From positions 20,740-84,739 of the forward strand of contig NZ_JAOTSB010000012.1 in NCBI RefSeq assembly GCF_030247605.1: a stretch of 64,000 nucleotides of DNA, read 5' to 3'. Under the pieces are notes generated by a model. That model saw only the letters and a list, made by a program, of their open reading frames with translations, made no database searches and was not told the origin of the DNA. Below are positions 1 through 8,392 of this stretch, one piece after another. The number at the start of each line of letters is the position of its first letter. Position 1 is the stretch's first letter. This DNA comes from Acidaminobacter sp. Its GTDB lineage: Bacteria; Bacillota; Clostridia; Peptostreptococcales; Acidaminobacteraceae. Both the position numbers and the translations under genes were made by a program.

Positions 1-372
1 GAGAAGCCTGACATTAGCTGCTTTTCTAATGGCATCCGCACCGAGGAACCCCATGGCCAGAGTCTTGGTTTCCAAAATACCTAGTGCCTTGATCTCACTC
101 TTGTCCATGATGCCATGGATGGATTCAAGGACACCATCGGCAATATTAGCTATAACATCTGCTTCCAGGACATGCTTCCCACCTGCTGCTTTTCCCGTCT
201 CCACGGCACTTGTTACCGCTGCCACATCTCCCGTTATGATGGCGAGGTACTTGCCAATGCACGTCATCCGCGCTTCAATCACCTGAACCTGCGCTCGTTT
301 GAGCATGGCGTCCAACGCCTGAATGCCTGCAGCTATGCTGCTGAGTTCCAAAATTCCTATTGCGTTTGGCAT
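1..372 (-). CDS. Tandem-BMC-domain microcompartment shell protein (5' part, runs off left edge)
   Basis: This is the first 124 codons of a bacterial microcompartment shell protein; the rest lies outside the window. It starts at ATG 372-370 behind AGGAGTG and has no stop before position 1. Residues 5-80 form one BMC fold (IGILELSSIAAG near the start, IGKYLAIITGDVAAV in the middle). A second begins near residue 95 (ALGILETKTLAMGFLGAD), so it is a tandem-domain, trimer-forming shell protein of the BMC-T/PduT kind. Such proteins form shell facets and often carry gated pores or an Fe-S cluster; the C-terminal part that would show this is missing. Its start overlaps the 3' end of the upstream GGDEF/HD-GYP gene by 16 nt, which implies co-transcription. 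The cargo enzymes are not visible, so the microcompartment type is unknown. Confidence 0.88.
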   Translation of the reverse strand, partial: MPNAIGILELSSIAAGIQALDAMLKRAQVQVIEARMTCIGKYLAIITGDVAAVTSAVETGKAAGGKHVLEADVIANIADGVLESIHGIMDKSEIKALGILETKTLAMGFLGADAIRKAANVRLL

Positions 373-2258
373 ATTATTTCACTCCTATCATACCATGACA
401 TTTTTAGGACTTCTTCTACAAAAAGTCTGCTGAGGACCGGATCGAACTGTTTGCCTGAGTTTTTGATGATTTCATTGACTGCGGTCTCCGGACTTAGGGC
501 GGATCGGTATGGCCGGTCACAGGTCATGGCGTCATAGGCGTCCGCCAGCTGGATCATGCGGGATTCCAGGGGAATCTGGTCACCCCGGAGGCCTTTCGGG
601 TAGCCTGTCCCATCCCAGTTCTCATGGTGGGCTAAGGTCAGATCCGCGATTTCAGACATGTCGTTGACCGCGCTGAGGATTCTGTATCCAATTTCAGGGT
701 GACGCTTCATTTCGAGCCATTCGTCATCACTCAGCGAGCCGCTCTTATTCAGCAAATGCTCATAAATAGCAATCTTCCCGATATCGTGCATCAATCCAAA
801 GGTTTTCAGTGCCTCAACCCGCGTATTCATGAACCCGTAAGCTGAGCCCAGAGCACCGCACAGCTGGCTGACCCGCCTGGAATGAAGTTCCTCCCTTGGA
901 TTCTTCTCGTGAAGCGTGTTCAGAATTGCTTGAACGATCTGGCCCCGCATGCTTGGCCCTTCATAGAGCTTATTGGAGTACATCATGTTCTCGGCATCCT
1001 TGAAGACTTCTTGCGTTAACTCATCCGACTCATGCTTCACAGAGAAACCAATGGAGATCGAGATCATGATGGAATCGATTTTCTCATTAAAACTGGCCTG
1101 CTTGATGCGCTCCACCACTTCTAGAGCGGTCTTTTGATCCGTCTTAGGGAGCAGCACGACAAATTCATCCCCACCCCAGCGGGCAATGATATCTTCTGAC
1201 CTGCAAACGCTTCTGAGGATATCCGCCGTTTTGACCAGCAGTCGGTCGCCCATTCTGTGTCCAAAGGCATCGTTGGTGATTTTAAGTCCGTTGACATCAC
1301 ACATTAGAATCGTAAGCGGCAGGTTGCGTTCTGTATCCAGACGGTCCATTTCCACCTCAAAGAAGCGTCGGTTATAGAGACCCGTGAGTTGATCGTGATA
1401 GCTGAGGAACCTGAGTTCATATTCAGATCGTTTTCTGACGGAGATGTCGTTAAAAATCTGATAGGCCCCTATGACCTCATCCCCAATCAATACCGGCACA
1501 CCCTTCATGCTGACTTCTCGAACCGCACCCGTATTGTTGAGGCGTTCCGTTTCGAGCTCAAAGGCTTCGCCTTTGAAAAGTTTATCTGTCAAAGACTTGG
1601 CATCCTCAAATTTGGAAGGCTCAGTCAGGATGGCATCTGGTTCTTTAAACCTGAGATCCTCATGATAATAGCCAAACAACTGCACAAACCGTTCATTAAG
1701 ATCAACCACTTGCCGATGGTGATTTAAAATTAAAATCGCATCCGTAGAATTTTTGAACAGCGCTTCAAATTGATTTTTTTGCAGCATAATTCCGTTTTGT
1801 GCCGACTGACTGATAAACAGGGACTCTTCCAGCTTTTGGTTCATTGCCTTAAGTTTATTCTGATCCTTTTTATATTCTCTGCTGTTATGGCGGATCCTAT
1901 ACAGCAGCATGTTGATGCCTGCCATCAATTCACTCAGTTTTGAGGCTTCATTGACCTCCAGCATTTCGAGTTCGGGATTGTTCAAATCCACTTTTCGAAT
2001 GTGGTCCTCAACCGCTCTGAGCGGTTTGATATAGAACCTTCGGTGATACAGTATTGAAAGCATTCCCAGCAAGGTCATCAGAACGAGAATGACCAAATAG
2101 GCGGTCATCATAGGCGAAAATCCGGTTCCAGACTCGGCCCCCGGTGCCAAAAAGCGATAGCTGTAGCCTACGACTGCCAGGATGCTGAGAACTATGGCTG
2201 TCATCAGTAATTTGTATAGGACGGAAGCTAACTTCATCAATTTCACCAGCCTTTGCAT
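357..2258 (-). CDS. Membrane PAS-GGDEF-HD-GYP cyclic-di-GMP turnover protein
   Basis: A 633-residue membrane protein predicted both to make and to break cyclic di-GMP. Two N-terminal transmembrane segments (about 13-35 and 50-72) flank a short outside loop. A linker/coiled coil follows (about 75-155), then a PAS domain (about 160-275), a GGDEF domain (about 280-440) and an HD-GYP domain (about 445-630). The cyclase signature is intact (ARWGGDEF), and RSED five residues before GGDEF matches the RxxD inhibitory site. The phosphodiesterase half keeps HDIGK and HHENWDGTGYPKG, the HD and GYP motifs. The start at 2258 has AAGGCG just upstream; an ATG seven codons later is possible. It is transcribed divergently from the Fur-family gene and overlaps the shell-protein gene downstream by 16 nt. 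Whether both activities are live cannot be told from sequence. Confidence 0.93.
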   Translation of the reverse strand: MQRLVKLMKLASVLYKLLMTAIVLSILAVVGYSYRFLAPGAESGTGFSPMMTAYLVILVLMTLLGMLSILYHRRFYIKPLRAVEDHIRKVDLNNPELEMLEVNEASKLSELMAGINMLLYRIRHNSREYKKDQNKLKAMNQKLEESLFISQSAQNGIMLQKNQFEALFKNSTDAILILNHHRQVVDLNERFVQLFGYYHEDLRFKEPDAILTEPSKFEDAKSLTDKLFKGEAFELETERLNNTGAVREVSMKGVPVLIGDEVIGAYQIFNDISVRKRSEYELRFLSYHDQLTGLYNRRFFEVEMDRLDTERNLPLTILMCDVNGLKITNDAFGHRMGDRLLVKTADILRSVCRSEDIIARWGGDEFVVLLPKTDQKTALEVVERIKQASFNEKIDSIMISISIGFSVKHESDELTQEVFKDAENMMYSNKLYEGPSMRGQIVQAILNTLHEKNPREELHSRRVSQLCGALGSAYGFMNTRVEALKTFGLMHDIGKIAIYEHLLNKSGSLSDDEWLEMKRHPEIGYRILSAVNDMSEIADLTLAHHENWDGTGYPKGLRGDQIPLESRMIQLADAYDAMTCDRPYRSALSPETAVNEIIKNSGKQFDPVLSRLFVEEVLKMSWYDRSEIICQTQ

Positions 2259-2279
2259 GATCGCCTTAAGATTACAAAT

Positions 2280-2308
2280 TTGACATCAATTCCGTCAGGT
2301 GTTATAAT
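2280..2308 (+). promoter_or_regulatory. Consensus sigma-A promoter for the Fur/PerR gene
   Basis: TTGACA at 2280-2285 and TATAAT at 2303-2308 are separated by exactly 17 nt, a perfect vegetative promoter. The -10 region lies in TTATAAT, which resembles half of a PerR box, so autoregulation is possible, but no full inverted repeat is evident. Confidence 0.8.
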
Positions 2309-2400
2309 TTTGTCATCATTTCACAAGTTATTTCTTTTCAATGCCAATTGAATGTGACGTTTTAGAGTTCACAATTTACAAGCACCGGAGGTGTATTCAC

Positions 2401-2811
2401 TTGAAAAACGCAACCACCATGCTGATGGAAAACGGCATAAAACCCTCCTATCAGCGAATCCGAATCCTCGAATATTTAATGTCCCACCGCACGCATCCTA
2501 CGGTCGCTGAAGTATATAATGGTCTGATTGATGAAATTCCAACACTCTCAAAAACTACCGTTTATAATACTTTAAAGCTTCTGATCGAGCATCAGATCGT
2601 AAACGAGATTCTCATTGAAGAAAAAGAAGTGCTCTATGATGTTGCAGAGGAGGATCACGGCCATTTTAAATGTGTCTCCTGCGGTGATCTCATTGACTTC
2701 AATCTCAATGAAGCGCCGCCAGCGGTTCCGACTGGCTTTGTTGTTCAGTCCGTGCACGTGTATTACAAAGGTTTGTGCAATAAATGCAGCGGTAAACAAC
2801 ATAAGGAATGA
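2401..2811 (+). CDS. perR: Fur-family transcriptional repressor, PerR-like
   Basis: A 136-residue Fur-superfamily metalloregulator, most like PerR, the peroxide-sensing repressor. The winged-helix half contains KPSYQRIRILEYL and LSKTTVYNTLKLL, the recognition-helix region of the family. The C-terminal half has HGHFKCVSCG and LCNKC, two CxxC pairs for structural zinc. I place the start at TTG 2401 because GGAGGTG lies seven bases upstream; an in-frame ATG at 2341 has no ribosome binding site and would add 20 residues that do not look like the family. It sits behind a consensus promoter and is divergent from the GGDEF/HD-GYP gene. PerR is preferred over Fur or Zur because of the length and the anaerobic context, but the metal specificity is an inference. 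Confidence 0.85.
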   Translation: MKNATTMLMENGIKPSYQRIRILEYLMSHRTHPTVAEVYNGLIDEIPTLSKTTVYNTLKLLIEHQIVNEILIEEKEVLYDVAEEDHGHFKCVSCGDLIDFNLNEAPPAVPTGFVVQSVHVYYKGLCNKCSGKQHKE

Positions 2812-2921
2812 CACTGACAAAAAAATCCAGGTATTTAACAATTTGAAATTGGCGCGCTGGCAAGTCCATTCAGGATATTGCAGCCTACCAATTTCTTTTT
2901 ATTTTTTGAGGCTCGCGGTTC

Positions 2922-3539
2922 CTATACACCCTCAAGGAGCAGCGCTCGCACCGGTGATGCTTCGGCCCCTTCAATTCTGAGCGGCAGCGCTATCAGCCTG
3001 TAGCTCCCGTAGGAGACAGCCTTGAGCCGCAGTCCCACCAGCAAAGCACATCCGCGCTCAAACAATAATTCAATAATTTCCCGTTCATGACCTTTTTTCA
3101 GCGCCAGCGCATCCAAGCCTACACCCTTGACTCCAATCCGGGCCAGATATCTCGCGGCTTCCAGTGTGAGCTGTACCTCCAACCCTTCACCCGCCTCCAA
3201 ACTGTTTCGGGTTTTGATCAGGATAAACTCCCCAGCTTGGATTCCAAACAGCGCAAGATCGGTTTCCACAATTTCATCCCCGGCTGTGGAGAGGTCAACC
3301 AGCCGGCACGTGGTCAAAACACAGGTTGGACTCATGAGATCTACACTGTCTCCATCCGGTCTGGCGAGGATAGGGGCGATCAGATGAGTGCCTGTTCTTA
3401 GGTCAATTTCAAGACGACTGCGCGGCAATTCATGAGCTTCAAGCGCTGCCTGATGACTCAGAAGCGGTTTCAAATTCTGGTCGTGCTGCGGCAATGGCAT
3501 CTCTTCGTGTATCCGCATTGAGATATCGTAATACTTCAT
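2922..3539 (-). CDS. Cyclase-family (kynurenine-formamidase fold) protein with degenerate metal site
   Basis: A 205-residue member of the cyclase / kynurenine formamidase-like superfamily, metal-dependent hydrolases that often act on amides or cyclic compounds. The overall pattern fits: YYDISMRIHEEMP at the N-terminus, a GTH motif near residue 50, GVKGVGLDALAL near 140. The usual HxGTHxD metal motif is however RTGTHLIAP, with Arg replacing the first His and Ile replacing the Asp. Catalysis by the normal mechanism is therefore doubtful; a binding or regulatory role is possible. It lies 18 nt downstream of a winged-helix regulator and probably forms a two-gene operon with it. It is one of three cyclase-family genes in the first 13.3 kb; the other two keep the motif. 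Confidence 0.75.
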   Translation of the reverse strand: MKYYDISMRIHEEMPLPQHDQNLKPLLSHQAALEAHELPRSRLEIDLRTGTHLIAPILARPDGDSVDLMSPTCVLTTCRLVDLSTAGDEIVETDLALFGIQAGEFILIKTRNSLEAGEGLEVQLTLEAARYLARIGVKGVGLDALALKKGHEREIIELLFERGCALLVGLRLKAVSYGSYRLIALPLRIEGAEASPVRALLLEGV

Positions 3540-3557
3540 GAGGCATCACCCCTCTTT

Positions 3558-4139
3558 CTATTCCTCGCGGATCGCGCTGCACAGAAATTGATATGTACTG
3601 CATACTCCCTCGGTACAGGATCGTTCCATATATTTCTCGACGAGTTCCGTCATTTCACCATAGAATTTCTCGTAGTCTTTTTGTTCCAGCTTCAATGCAT
3701 TGTGGATCAAAAAGCCTGAGCGATTTTCAGAGGTGGTTGGCTGCTGTTTCTCCACCTTTTTTCTGATATTGTCTATGAATGTGTCTCTATAAGCATTAAA
3801 GGTTGATATATAGAGGTTTTCTGACTTTGAGTAAACTGAACTCCGGACTTTGTCAGAGATGTTCGAATAATCTATGACGAAAGAATCCACGGAAGTCTTA
3901 TAAAATTTTGCGATAATCCCATTGATCTCTTCTGTGTGATCCAATTCTAAAATGCCTATGCTGAGTAACTTTTGAACGTGATAATGCACTTTAGCGGGTG
4001 CGAGTGTCAGCGCATCTGCAATCTGCTTGGCGGTAGCGGGTCGATTGAGATGGTGGAAGGCTTTAAAGATTGTCAATCTAAGTGGGTCTGACATTATTTT
4101 GATCTCTTCAGGGGATTTTAAAATGCGTTCAGTGCCCAT
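3558..4139 (-). CDS. ArsR-like winged-helix transcriptional regulator
   Basis: A 193-residue regulator. Residues 1-90 form a winged helix of the ArsR/HTH_20 type (SDPLRLTIFKAFHHL, then ATAKQIADALTLAPAKVHYHVQKL, the recognition helix). The C-terminal 100 residues are helical and of unknown ligand specificity (no obvious metal-binding Cys cluster). I chose ATG 4139 because AAAGGG lies eight bases upstream; a GTG three codons earlier would sit directly on the Shine-Dalgarno sequence. It precedes the degenerate cyclase gene by 18 nt, so that gene is a likely target. The divergent neighbour is the copper operon, but nothing links the two directly. Confidence 0.8.
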   Translation of the reverse strand: MGTERILKSPEEIKIMSDPLRLTIFKAFHHLNRPATAKQIADALTLAPAKVHYHVQKLLSIGILELDHTEEINGIIAKFYKTSVDSFVIDYSNISDKVRSSVYSKSENLYISTFNAYRDTFIDNIRKKVEKQQPTTSENRSGFLIHNALKLEQKDYEKFYGEMTELVEKYMERSCTEGVCSTYQFLCSAIREE

Positions 4140-4241
4140 ATACTTCACCCTTTCTTATAAAGCACAGCATGTTTTATTTTTTTGATCGTTTAAGACAATT
4201 CTAAACATTTTTAACGGACTTGACAAGATGTACAGAAAAGT

Positions 4242-4264
4242 TTGACAATTTATTTGATTGTCAT
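4242..4264. promoter_or_regulatory. Inverted repeat TGACAAT-N7-ATTGTCA upstream of the copper operon
   Basis: Two perfect 7-bp arms flank a 7-bp spacer in the intergenic region between the winged-helix regulator and the copper operon. It is a plausible operator for either divergent unit. The boundaries are good to a base or two. Confidence 0.45.
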
Positions 4265-4286
4265 GATTTGTCCATATATGATCACT

Positions 4287-4316
4287 AATGTACATAAATG
4301 TCCACAAATGTCTTGA
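4287..4316. repeat. Three helically phased 10-bp direct repeats (AATGTnCA) at the copper-operon promoter
   Basis: AATGT recurs at 4287, 4297 and 4307, exactly one helical turn apart, and the last copy abuts the -35 hexamer. This is a typical arrangement for a regulator that binds one face of the DNA as an oligomer. It is the best candidate operator of the copper operon. Confidence 0.55.
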
Positions 4317-4341
4317 CAATTATGTTGATAAAGATTATCAT
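4313..4341 (+). promoter_or_regulatory. Promoter of the copper-efflux operon
   Basis: TTGACA (4313-4318), a 17-nt spacer and TATCAT (4336-4341). The start codon at 4385 follows after a short leader with GGAGGAA. The promoter directly adjoins the phased repeats. Confidence 0.7.
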
Positions 4342-4384
4342 TAAGGTGAAATCAGAAGGTAGCGTTATGCTTGGAGGAATAAAT

Positions 4385-4888
4385 ATGGAAGAAAAATTAT
4401 TCACAATAGAGGAGATAGCAGAACGACTTGGGGTCCATTCAAAAACTATTCGCCGTTATCTTTACAGCGGCAAGCTCGGCGGCCAAAAAGTGGGCAGCCA
4501 GTGGCGGATCAGCCAGACCTCGCTTGAGGCATTTCTGAAGTCTGGAGAAGCCAGTTGTCACCAGCATTCCGCTTCGCCTTCCTCTGACGACTTTTGCGTC
4601 TATATGGATACCGATCTTGAAACTTTTTCAACAGATCGAAAGCTTAGGATTTGCTCGATTATAGATTATGATGTTGAGTCCGCAAAGGATATAACGCCGC
4701 TTTCAATCGCTTTAATGCAAGCCATTGAAACTGTTGAAAACTGTGAGGACTGTCGCTTTAATCACGTTTATGAACCTCATGAGAAGCGCGTCAGATTTGT
4801 TCTGTGGGCTTCACCAACAGTCATGATCCATGCTATGGAAGCCATTCAGAAGTTCGATCAGAAAAAAACCAATCCATTTGAAGATTAA
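4385..4888 (+). CDS. Excisionase/BldC-type HTH protein with Cys/His-rich tail, putative copper-operon regulator
   Basis: A 167-residue DNA-binding protein. Residues 5-50 form a MerR/excisionase-type helix-turn-helix ([21 protein letters not shown] followed by a KVGSQWRIS wing, as in BldC and Xis). The rest matches nothing I recognise but carries Cys58, His59, His61, Cys71, Cys90, Cys120, Cys123 (CEDC) and His127, residues suited to metal binding. ATG 4385 has GGAGGAATAAAT in front; the longer reading frame from 4298 overlaps the promoter and is rejected. It ends 13 nt before copA and shares its promoter. No CsoR, CopY or CueR is present here, so I infer that this protein may be the copper sensor of the operon. 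The role is unproven. Confidence 0.8.
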   Translation: MEEKLFTIEEIAERLGVHSKTIRRYLYSGKLGGQKVGSQWRISQTSLEAFLKSGEASCHQHSASPSSDDFCVYMDTDLETFSTDRKLRICSIIDYDVESAKDITPLSIALMQAIETVENCEDCRFNHVYEPHEKRVRFVLWASPTVMIHAMEAIQKFDQKKTNPFED

Positions 4889-4901
4889 GAAGGTGACGAT
4901 C

Positions 4902-7418
4902 ATGAACGAAGTAAAAACCGATAAGACGACGACCACACTGATCACCAAGCAGTCTAAATCAACACTGTCTCAGGGTGAAAAAAGACTCACCTTTGACGTG
5001 GAGGGCATGACCTGCGCGTCGTGTTCTGCCGCCGTTGAAAAGGCCGCTAAAAAGGTGCCTGGCATCGACATGGCCTCAGTCAACTTGATGACAAATCAGC
5101 TGACCATCACCTATTCTGAAGAGCCCCCGGCTGAACCAGAGATCATTAAGGCTATAGAAAAAGCCGGTTATGACGCAAAACTTCACCGGGATGAGAAAAG
5201 CGTGATTATTCCTGTGGAAGGCATGACCTGTGCTTCCTGTACTGCAGCTGTTGAGCGTACTGTCAAGAAACTGCCCGGTGTCCTTGAGGTCTCCGTCAAT
5301 CTGGCGACCAATAAAGCCGCTGTCAAATATGACGGCAACCTTCTGCGCTTGAGCGAGATTAAAAAAGCCATTGAAAAAGCCGGTTACACGCCTAAGGAAA
5401 TCGAAAAACAATCGGCAGAAGCAATTCTTGATGACCAAAAGCAGGCACTCAGACGCCAGTGGTGGCGCTTCATAATTGCCATAGGCTTCGCAGTACCGCT
5501 CTTTTACCTGGCTATGGGGCACATGCTGAACTGGCCAATGCCCGAGTGGCTTCATCCTATGGATTATCCGCTTCGCTTTGCCCTGCTTCAGTTATTGCTG
5601 TTGATTCCAATCGTCGTGTCTGGATACAAATTCTACACGGTTGGTTTCAGAACCCTATTGTCCGGGCACCCCAACATGGATTCTCTAATTGCTGTGGGTA
5701 CAACAGCAGCAATCGTCTACAGCGGTTTTCATACCTGGCTGATCGCTAAGGGCGACTTTTCCAATACAGAGCTGTACTATGAGACCGCCGGCGTCATTAT
5801 TGCGCTGATTATGCTCGGAAAGACACTGGAGCAGCGCTCTAAGGGCCGCACCTCTGAAGCGATTCAGAAGCTTATGGGTCTCCAGCCAAAGGAAGCCACG
5901 GTTTTGTTCCCCGACGGACCAATCTCTATCCCGATAGACGAAGTCTCCGTAGGTGACCTGGTATTGGTGAAGCCCGGCGAAAAGATTCCGGTAGATGGTG
6001 TGATTACTGAGGGCTTCAGCGCCATTGATGAGTCCATGCTCACCGGTGAAAGTCTGCCTGTTGAGAAAAAGGAAGGCGACCGCGTCATAGGTGCCAGCGT
6101 CAACAAAAACGGAGCGCTCAAGGTCATGACCGAGCGCGTAGGCAAAGACACCACCTTATCGAAAATTGTCGGTCTCGTGGAGCAGGCACAATCCACCAAA
6201 GCCCCTATCGCGAAACTGGCCGATGTTATCTCCGGATATTTTGTTCCGGTAGTCATTGTTATTTCAATCCTAGCCGGCCTGCTTTGGTATTTGGGTACCA
6301 GAGATGTCTCCTTCTCACTCCGCATATTCATATCCATCCTCGTCATTGCCTGCCCATGTGCTCTCGGATTGGCGACTCCAACGGCTATCATGGTTGGCAC
6401 CGGCCGGGGCGCGGACCAAGGCATATTGATCAAGAGTGGTGTCGCCCTTGAAACGGCGCATAAAGTCAGTGCTGTGATCCTGGATAAAACCGGTACAATT
6501 ACAGAAGGCCGCCCCTCCGTGGTCGACCTGCACTTGGTCAATGGCTGGACAGCGGCTAAACTCCTGACGCTGGCGGCTTCTGTAGAATCCATGTCTGAAC
6601 ATCCACTCGCTGAAGCGATTGTTAGAAAAGCTTCAGACGAGGGTTTTAGCTGGAACCACGCTTCTGAGTTTAAATCTGTGACGGGTGGCGGTGTCAGCGG
6701 CCGTATAGGTGATGACACCATCCTGATTGGAAATAGGCGTCACCTGGAAGGTATAGCGCTCAACGAAGACATTTTAAACGCTGCGGATCATTTTTCTGAT
6801 CAGGGCGCCACGCCGGTCTTTGCCGTCATCAACGGAGAAGTCGCGGGCATCATTGCCATTGCGGACCCTGTCAAAGCAACGAGCAAAGCCGCTATTGCCA
6901 AACTTCACGCTTTGGGAATCAAAGTTGCCATGCTCACCGGAGATAACCAAAAAACGGCGAACGCCATTGCTGCTCAGGTTGGCCTTGACCGCGTCGTCGC
7001 AGAGGTTTTGCCTGAAGACAAAGCAGGAGAAGTCAAAAAGCTTCAGGCTGAAGGCCATGTCGTCGCCATGGTGGGTGACGGCATCAACGATGCCCCTGCC
7101 CTTGCTCAGGCGGACGTCGGGATCGCCATAGGTTCAGGTACAGATATTGCCATGGAATCCGCGGACATTGTCCTGATGAAGGATGATCTTCAGGACGCCG
7201 TTACAGCAATCGCCCTTTCAAAAATTACGATTCGCAATATCAAACAGAATCTGTTCTGGGCATTCGCCTACAACACTGCCGGGATCCCGGTCGCCGCCGG
7301 TTTGCTTTACCTCTTCGGCGGACCACTGATGAACCCTATGATCGCCGCAGCTGCTATGGCGTTCAGCTCCGTCTCTGTCGTCACAAATGCACTTCGACTT
7401 AAGTCCATAAAAATTTAA
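4902..7418 (+). CDS. copA: Copper-exporting P1B-type ATPase
   Basis: An 838-residue Cu(I) efflux ATPase of the plasma membrane. Two N-terminal heavy-metal domains each hold GMTCASC (Cys38/Cys41 and Cys110/Cys113). Then come the transmembrane segments, the actuator motif (SMLTGES), the membrane metal site CPC (484-486, in [12 protein letters not shown]), the phosphorylation loop DKTGT (Asp528), the P1B-specific HP motif (SEHPLAEA) and the hinge [10 protein letters not shown]. All key residues are present and the length is normal. The start at 4902 has GAAGGTGA upstream; the frame open from 4830 overlaps the HTH gene and is not used. It lies between the HTH protein and copZ in one operon. CPC with GMTCxxC domains points to Cu+ rather than Zn or Cd. 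Confidence 0.97.
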   Translation: MNEVKTDKTTTTLITKQSKSTLSQGEKRLTFDVEGMTCASCSAAVEKAAKKVPGIDMASVNLMTNQLTITYSEEPPAEPEIIKAIEKAGYDAKLHRDEKSVIIPVEGMTCASCTAAVERTVKKLPGVLEVSVNLATNKAAVKYDGNLLRLSEIKKAIEKAGYTPKEIEKQSAEAILDDQKQALRRQWWRFIIAIGFAVPLFYLAMGHMLNWPMPEWLHPMDYPLRFALLQLLLLIPIVVSGYKFYTVGFRTLLSGHPNMDSLIAVGTTAAIVYSGFHTWLIAKGDFSNTELYYETAGVIIALIMLGKTLEQRSKGRTSEAIQKLMGLQPKEATVLFPDGPISIPIDEVSVGDLVLVKPGEKIPVDGVITEGFSAIDESMLTGESLPVEKKEGDRVIGASVNKNGALKVMTERVGKDTTLSKIVGLVEQAQSTKAPIAKLADVISGYFVPVVIVISILAGLLWYLGTRDVSFSLRIFISILVIACPCALGLATPTAIMVGTGRGADQGILIKSGVALETAHKVSAVILDKTGTITEGRPSVVDLHLVNGWTAAKLLTLAASVESMSEHPLAEAIVRKASDEGFSWNHASEFKSVTGGGVSGRIGDDTILIGNRRHLEGIALNEDILNAADHFSDQGATPVFAVINGEVAGIIAIADPVKATSKAAIAKLHALGIKVAMLTGDNQKTANAIAAQVGLDRVVAEVLPEDKAGEVKKLQAEGHVVAMVGDGINDAPALAQADVGIAIGSGTDIAMESADIVLMKDDLQDAVTAIALSKITIRNIKQNLFWAFAYNTAGIPVAAGLLYLFGGPLMNPMIAAAAMAFSSVSVVTNALRLKSIKI

Positions 7419-7459
7419 ACCCTATAAAAAAATTCAAACCCTATAAAGGAGAATGATTT

Positions 7460-7660
7460 ATGAAAACACTTAAAATTACAGGCATGAGCTGCGGGCACTG
7501 CGAACGCCGCGTCAAAAACGCACTGGAAGAAATTGATGGCGTCAACGTCATCAGTGTCAGCGCCTCTGAAGACCGCGCTGAAGTCGAAACCAGTGTCGAG
7601 GATGATGTTTTAATCGCAGCGATTGAAGAAGTAGGATACACAGTGACTGAGATCAACTAA
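7460..7660 (+). CDS. copZ: Copper chaperone CopZ
   Basis: A 66-residue single heavy-metal-associated domain that carries Cu(I) in the cytoplasm to CopA. The metal loop is GMSCGHC (Cys11/Cys14) with the expected beta-alpha-beta-beta-alpha-beta pattern and GYTV near the end. AAAGGAG lies eight bases before ATG 7460. It is 41 nt after copA. That gap contains a direct repeat of AAACCCTATAAA, the second copy of which overlaps the ribosome binding site. A strong terminator follows, so this is the last gene of the operon. Confidence 0.94.
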   Translation: MKTLKITGMSCGHCERRVKNALEEIDGVNVISVSASEDRAEVETSVEDDVLIAAIEEVGYTVTEIN

Positions 7661-7674
7661 TTTTAGGTTCAAAA

Positions 7675-7714
7675 AGGACGGCGATGCTGAAAAGCGCATC
7701 GCCGTCCTTTTTTT
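7675..7714 (+). terminator. Rho-independent terminator of the copper operon
   Basis: A perfect stem (GGACGGCGATGC pairing with GCATCGCCGTCC, 8-nt loop) is followed by seven T residues. Confidence 0.93.
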
Positions 7715-7722
7715 GGAAGTTG

Positions 7723-7818
7723 GGAAGTTGGTGTCAGACACCTATTTCCGAAACTGAGTGTCTGACACCCAGTTTCAACTCTTCTTTTTTTGAAACCGGG
7801 TGTCTGACACCCGGTTTC
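7723..7818. repeat. Three palindromic GTGTC-W-GACAC elements in a row
   Basis: Three 27-bp palindromes at 7723-7749, 7750-7776 and 7792-7818, each built as GAAnnn-GGTGTC-W-GACACC-nnnTTC. The third is a perfect palindrome (arm GAAACCGGGTGTC) and overlaps the last two bases of the cyclase gene. Members of the same family occur elsewhere in the window. Confidence 0.85.
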
Positions 7819-8386
7819 ACACCATAGCCATAACCCGGCACGGCAGACCACTTAACCCCTCAAATTTGATAGGGAATGTATAAATATCACACCGCACGTG
7901 TTTTTGGCCTTTCAGTACAGCATCTAAATTACACAAATTCTCAACTACGAAGACACTGCTGTCTGCGCAGTGCTGATCCATTGGGGTGTGCTCAGAACCT
8001 CGACGGATACCCGCTGCATCAATCCCTATCATGGCGACCCCCCGGGCAATCAGCGCCTCAATCAACGGTACCGACAATTGAGGGTGATGCCCAAAATAAG
8101 CCTGGCTGCCATAGGCCATAATTTCAATTGCGCCAGTTCGGAAGATGACAAAATCACCCTCCTCAATTAAGGACAATTCATCAGCCTCCAGGTCAAGATC
8201 CTGACCACCCTTGGCTTCCTCAACCCTATTGAAGATTAGTCCTGAACGCTTTGCATTCTCCAGTGGGAAAACGAGATTCATGACATCAAAATGGGTCCCA
8301 AGATGTCCGAAGGCCGTCATTTTTTCGTTGGCCATTGCCGTTTCAGATCGCTCACGGGAGATCGAAACTGTTAAATCGATCCACAT
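7817..8386 (-). CDS. Cyclase-family metal-dependent hydrolase
   Basis: A 189-residue cyclase / kynurenine-formamidase-like enzyme, probably a cytosolic metal-dependent amidohydrolase. The metal motif HLGTHFD is intact near residues 28-34, with MIGIDAAGI in the middle and a GLSGLPCRVMAMV ending typical of the family. It is shorter than the 262-residue paralogue downstream. It starts 6 nt after the TPR membrane-protein gene, so it is the last of three closely packed minus-strand genes. The substrate is unknown. Its stop codon abuts a palindromic repeat that may act as a 3' transcript border. Confidence 0.86.
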   Translation of the reverse strand: MWIDLTVSISRERSETAMANEKMTAFGHLGTHFDVMNLVFPLENAKRSGLIFNRVEEAKGGQDLDLEADELSLIEEGDFVIFRTGAIEIMAYGSQAYFGHHPQLSVPLIEALIARGVAMIGIDAAGIRRGSEHTPMDQHCADSSVFVVENLCNLDAVLKGQKHVRCDIYTFPIKFEGLSGLPCRVMAMV

Positions 8387-8392
8387 GAAGGA

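Noticed and set aside
5864..6721. 285-codon minus-strand frame inside copA
   Set aside because: It is a shadow of the well-supported copA frame, with all P-type ATPase motifs on the plus strand.
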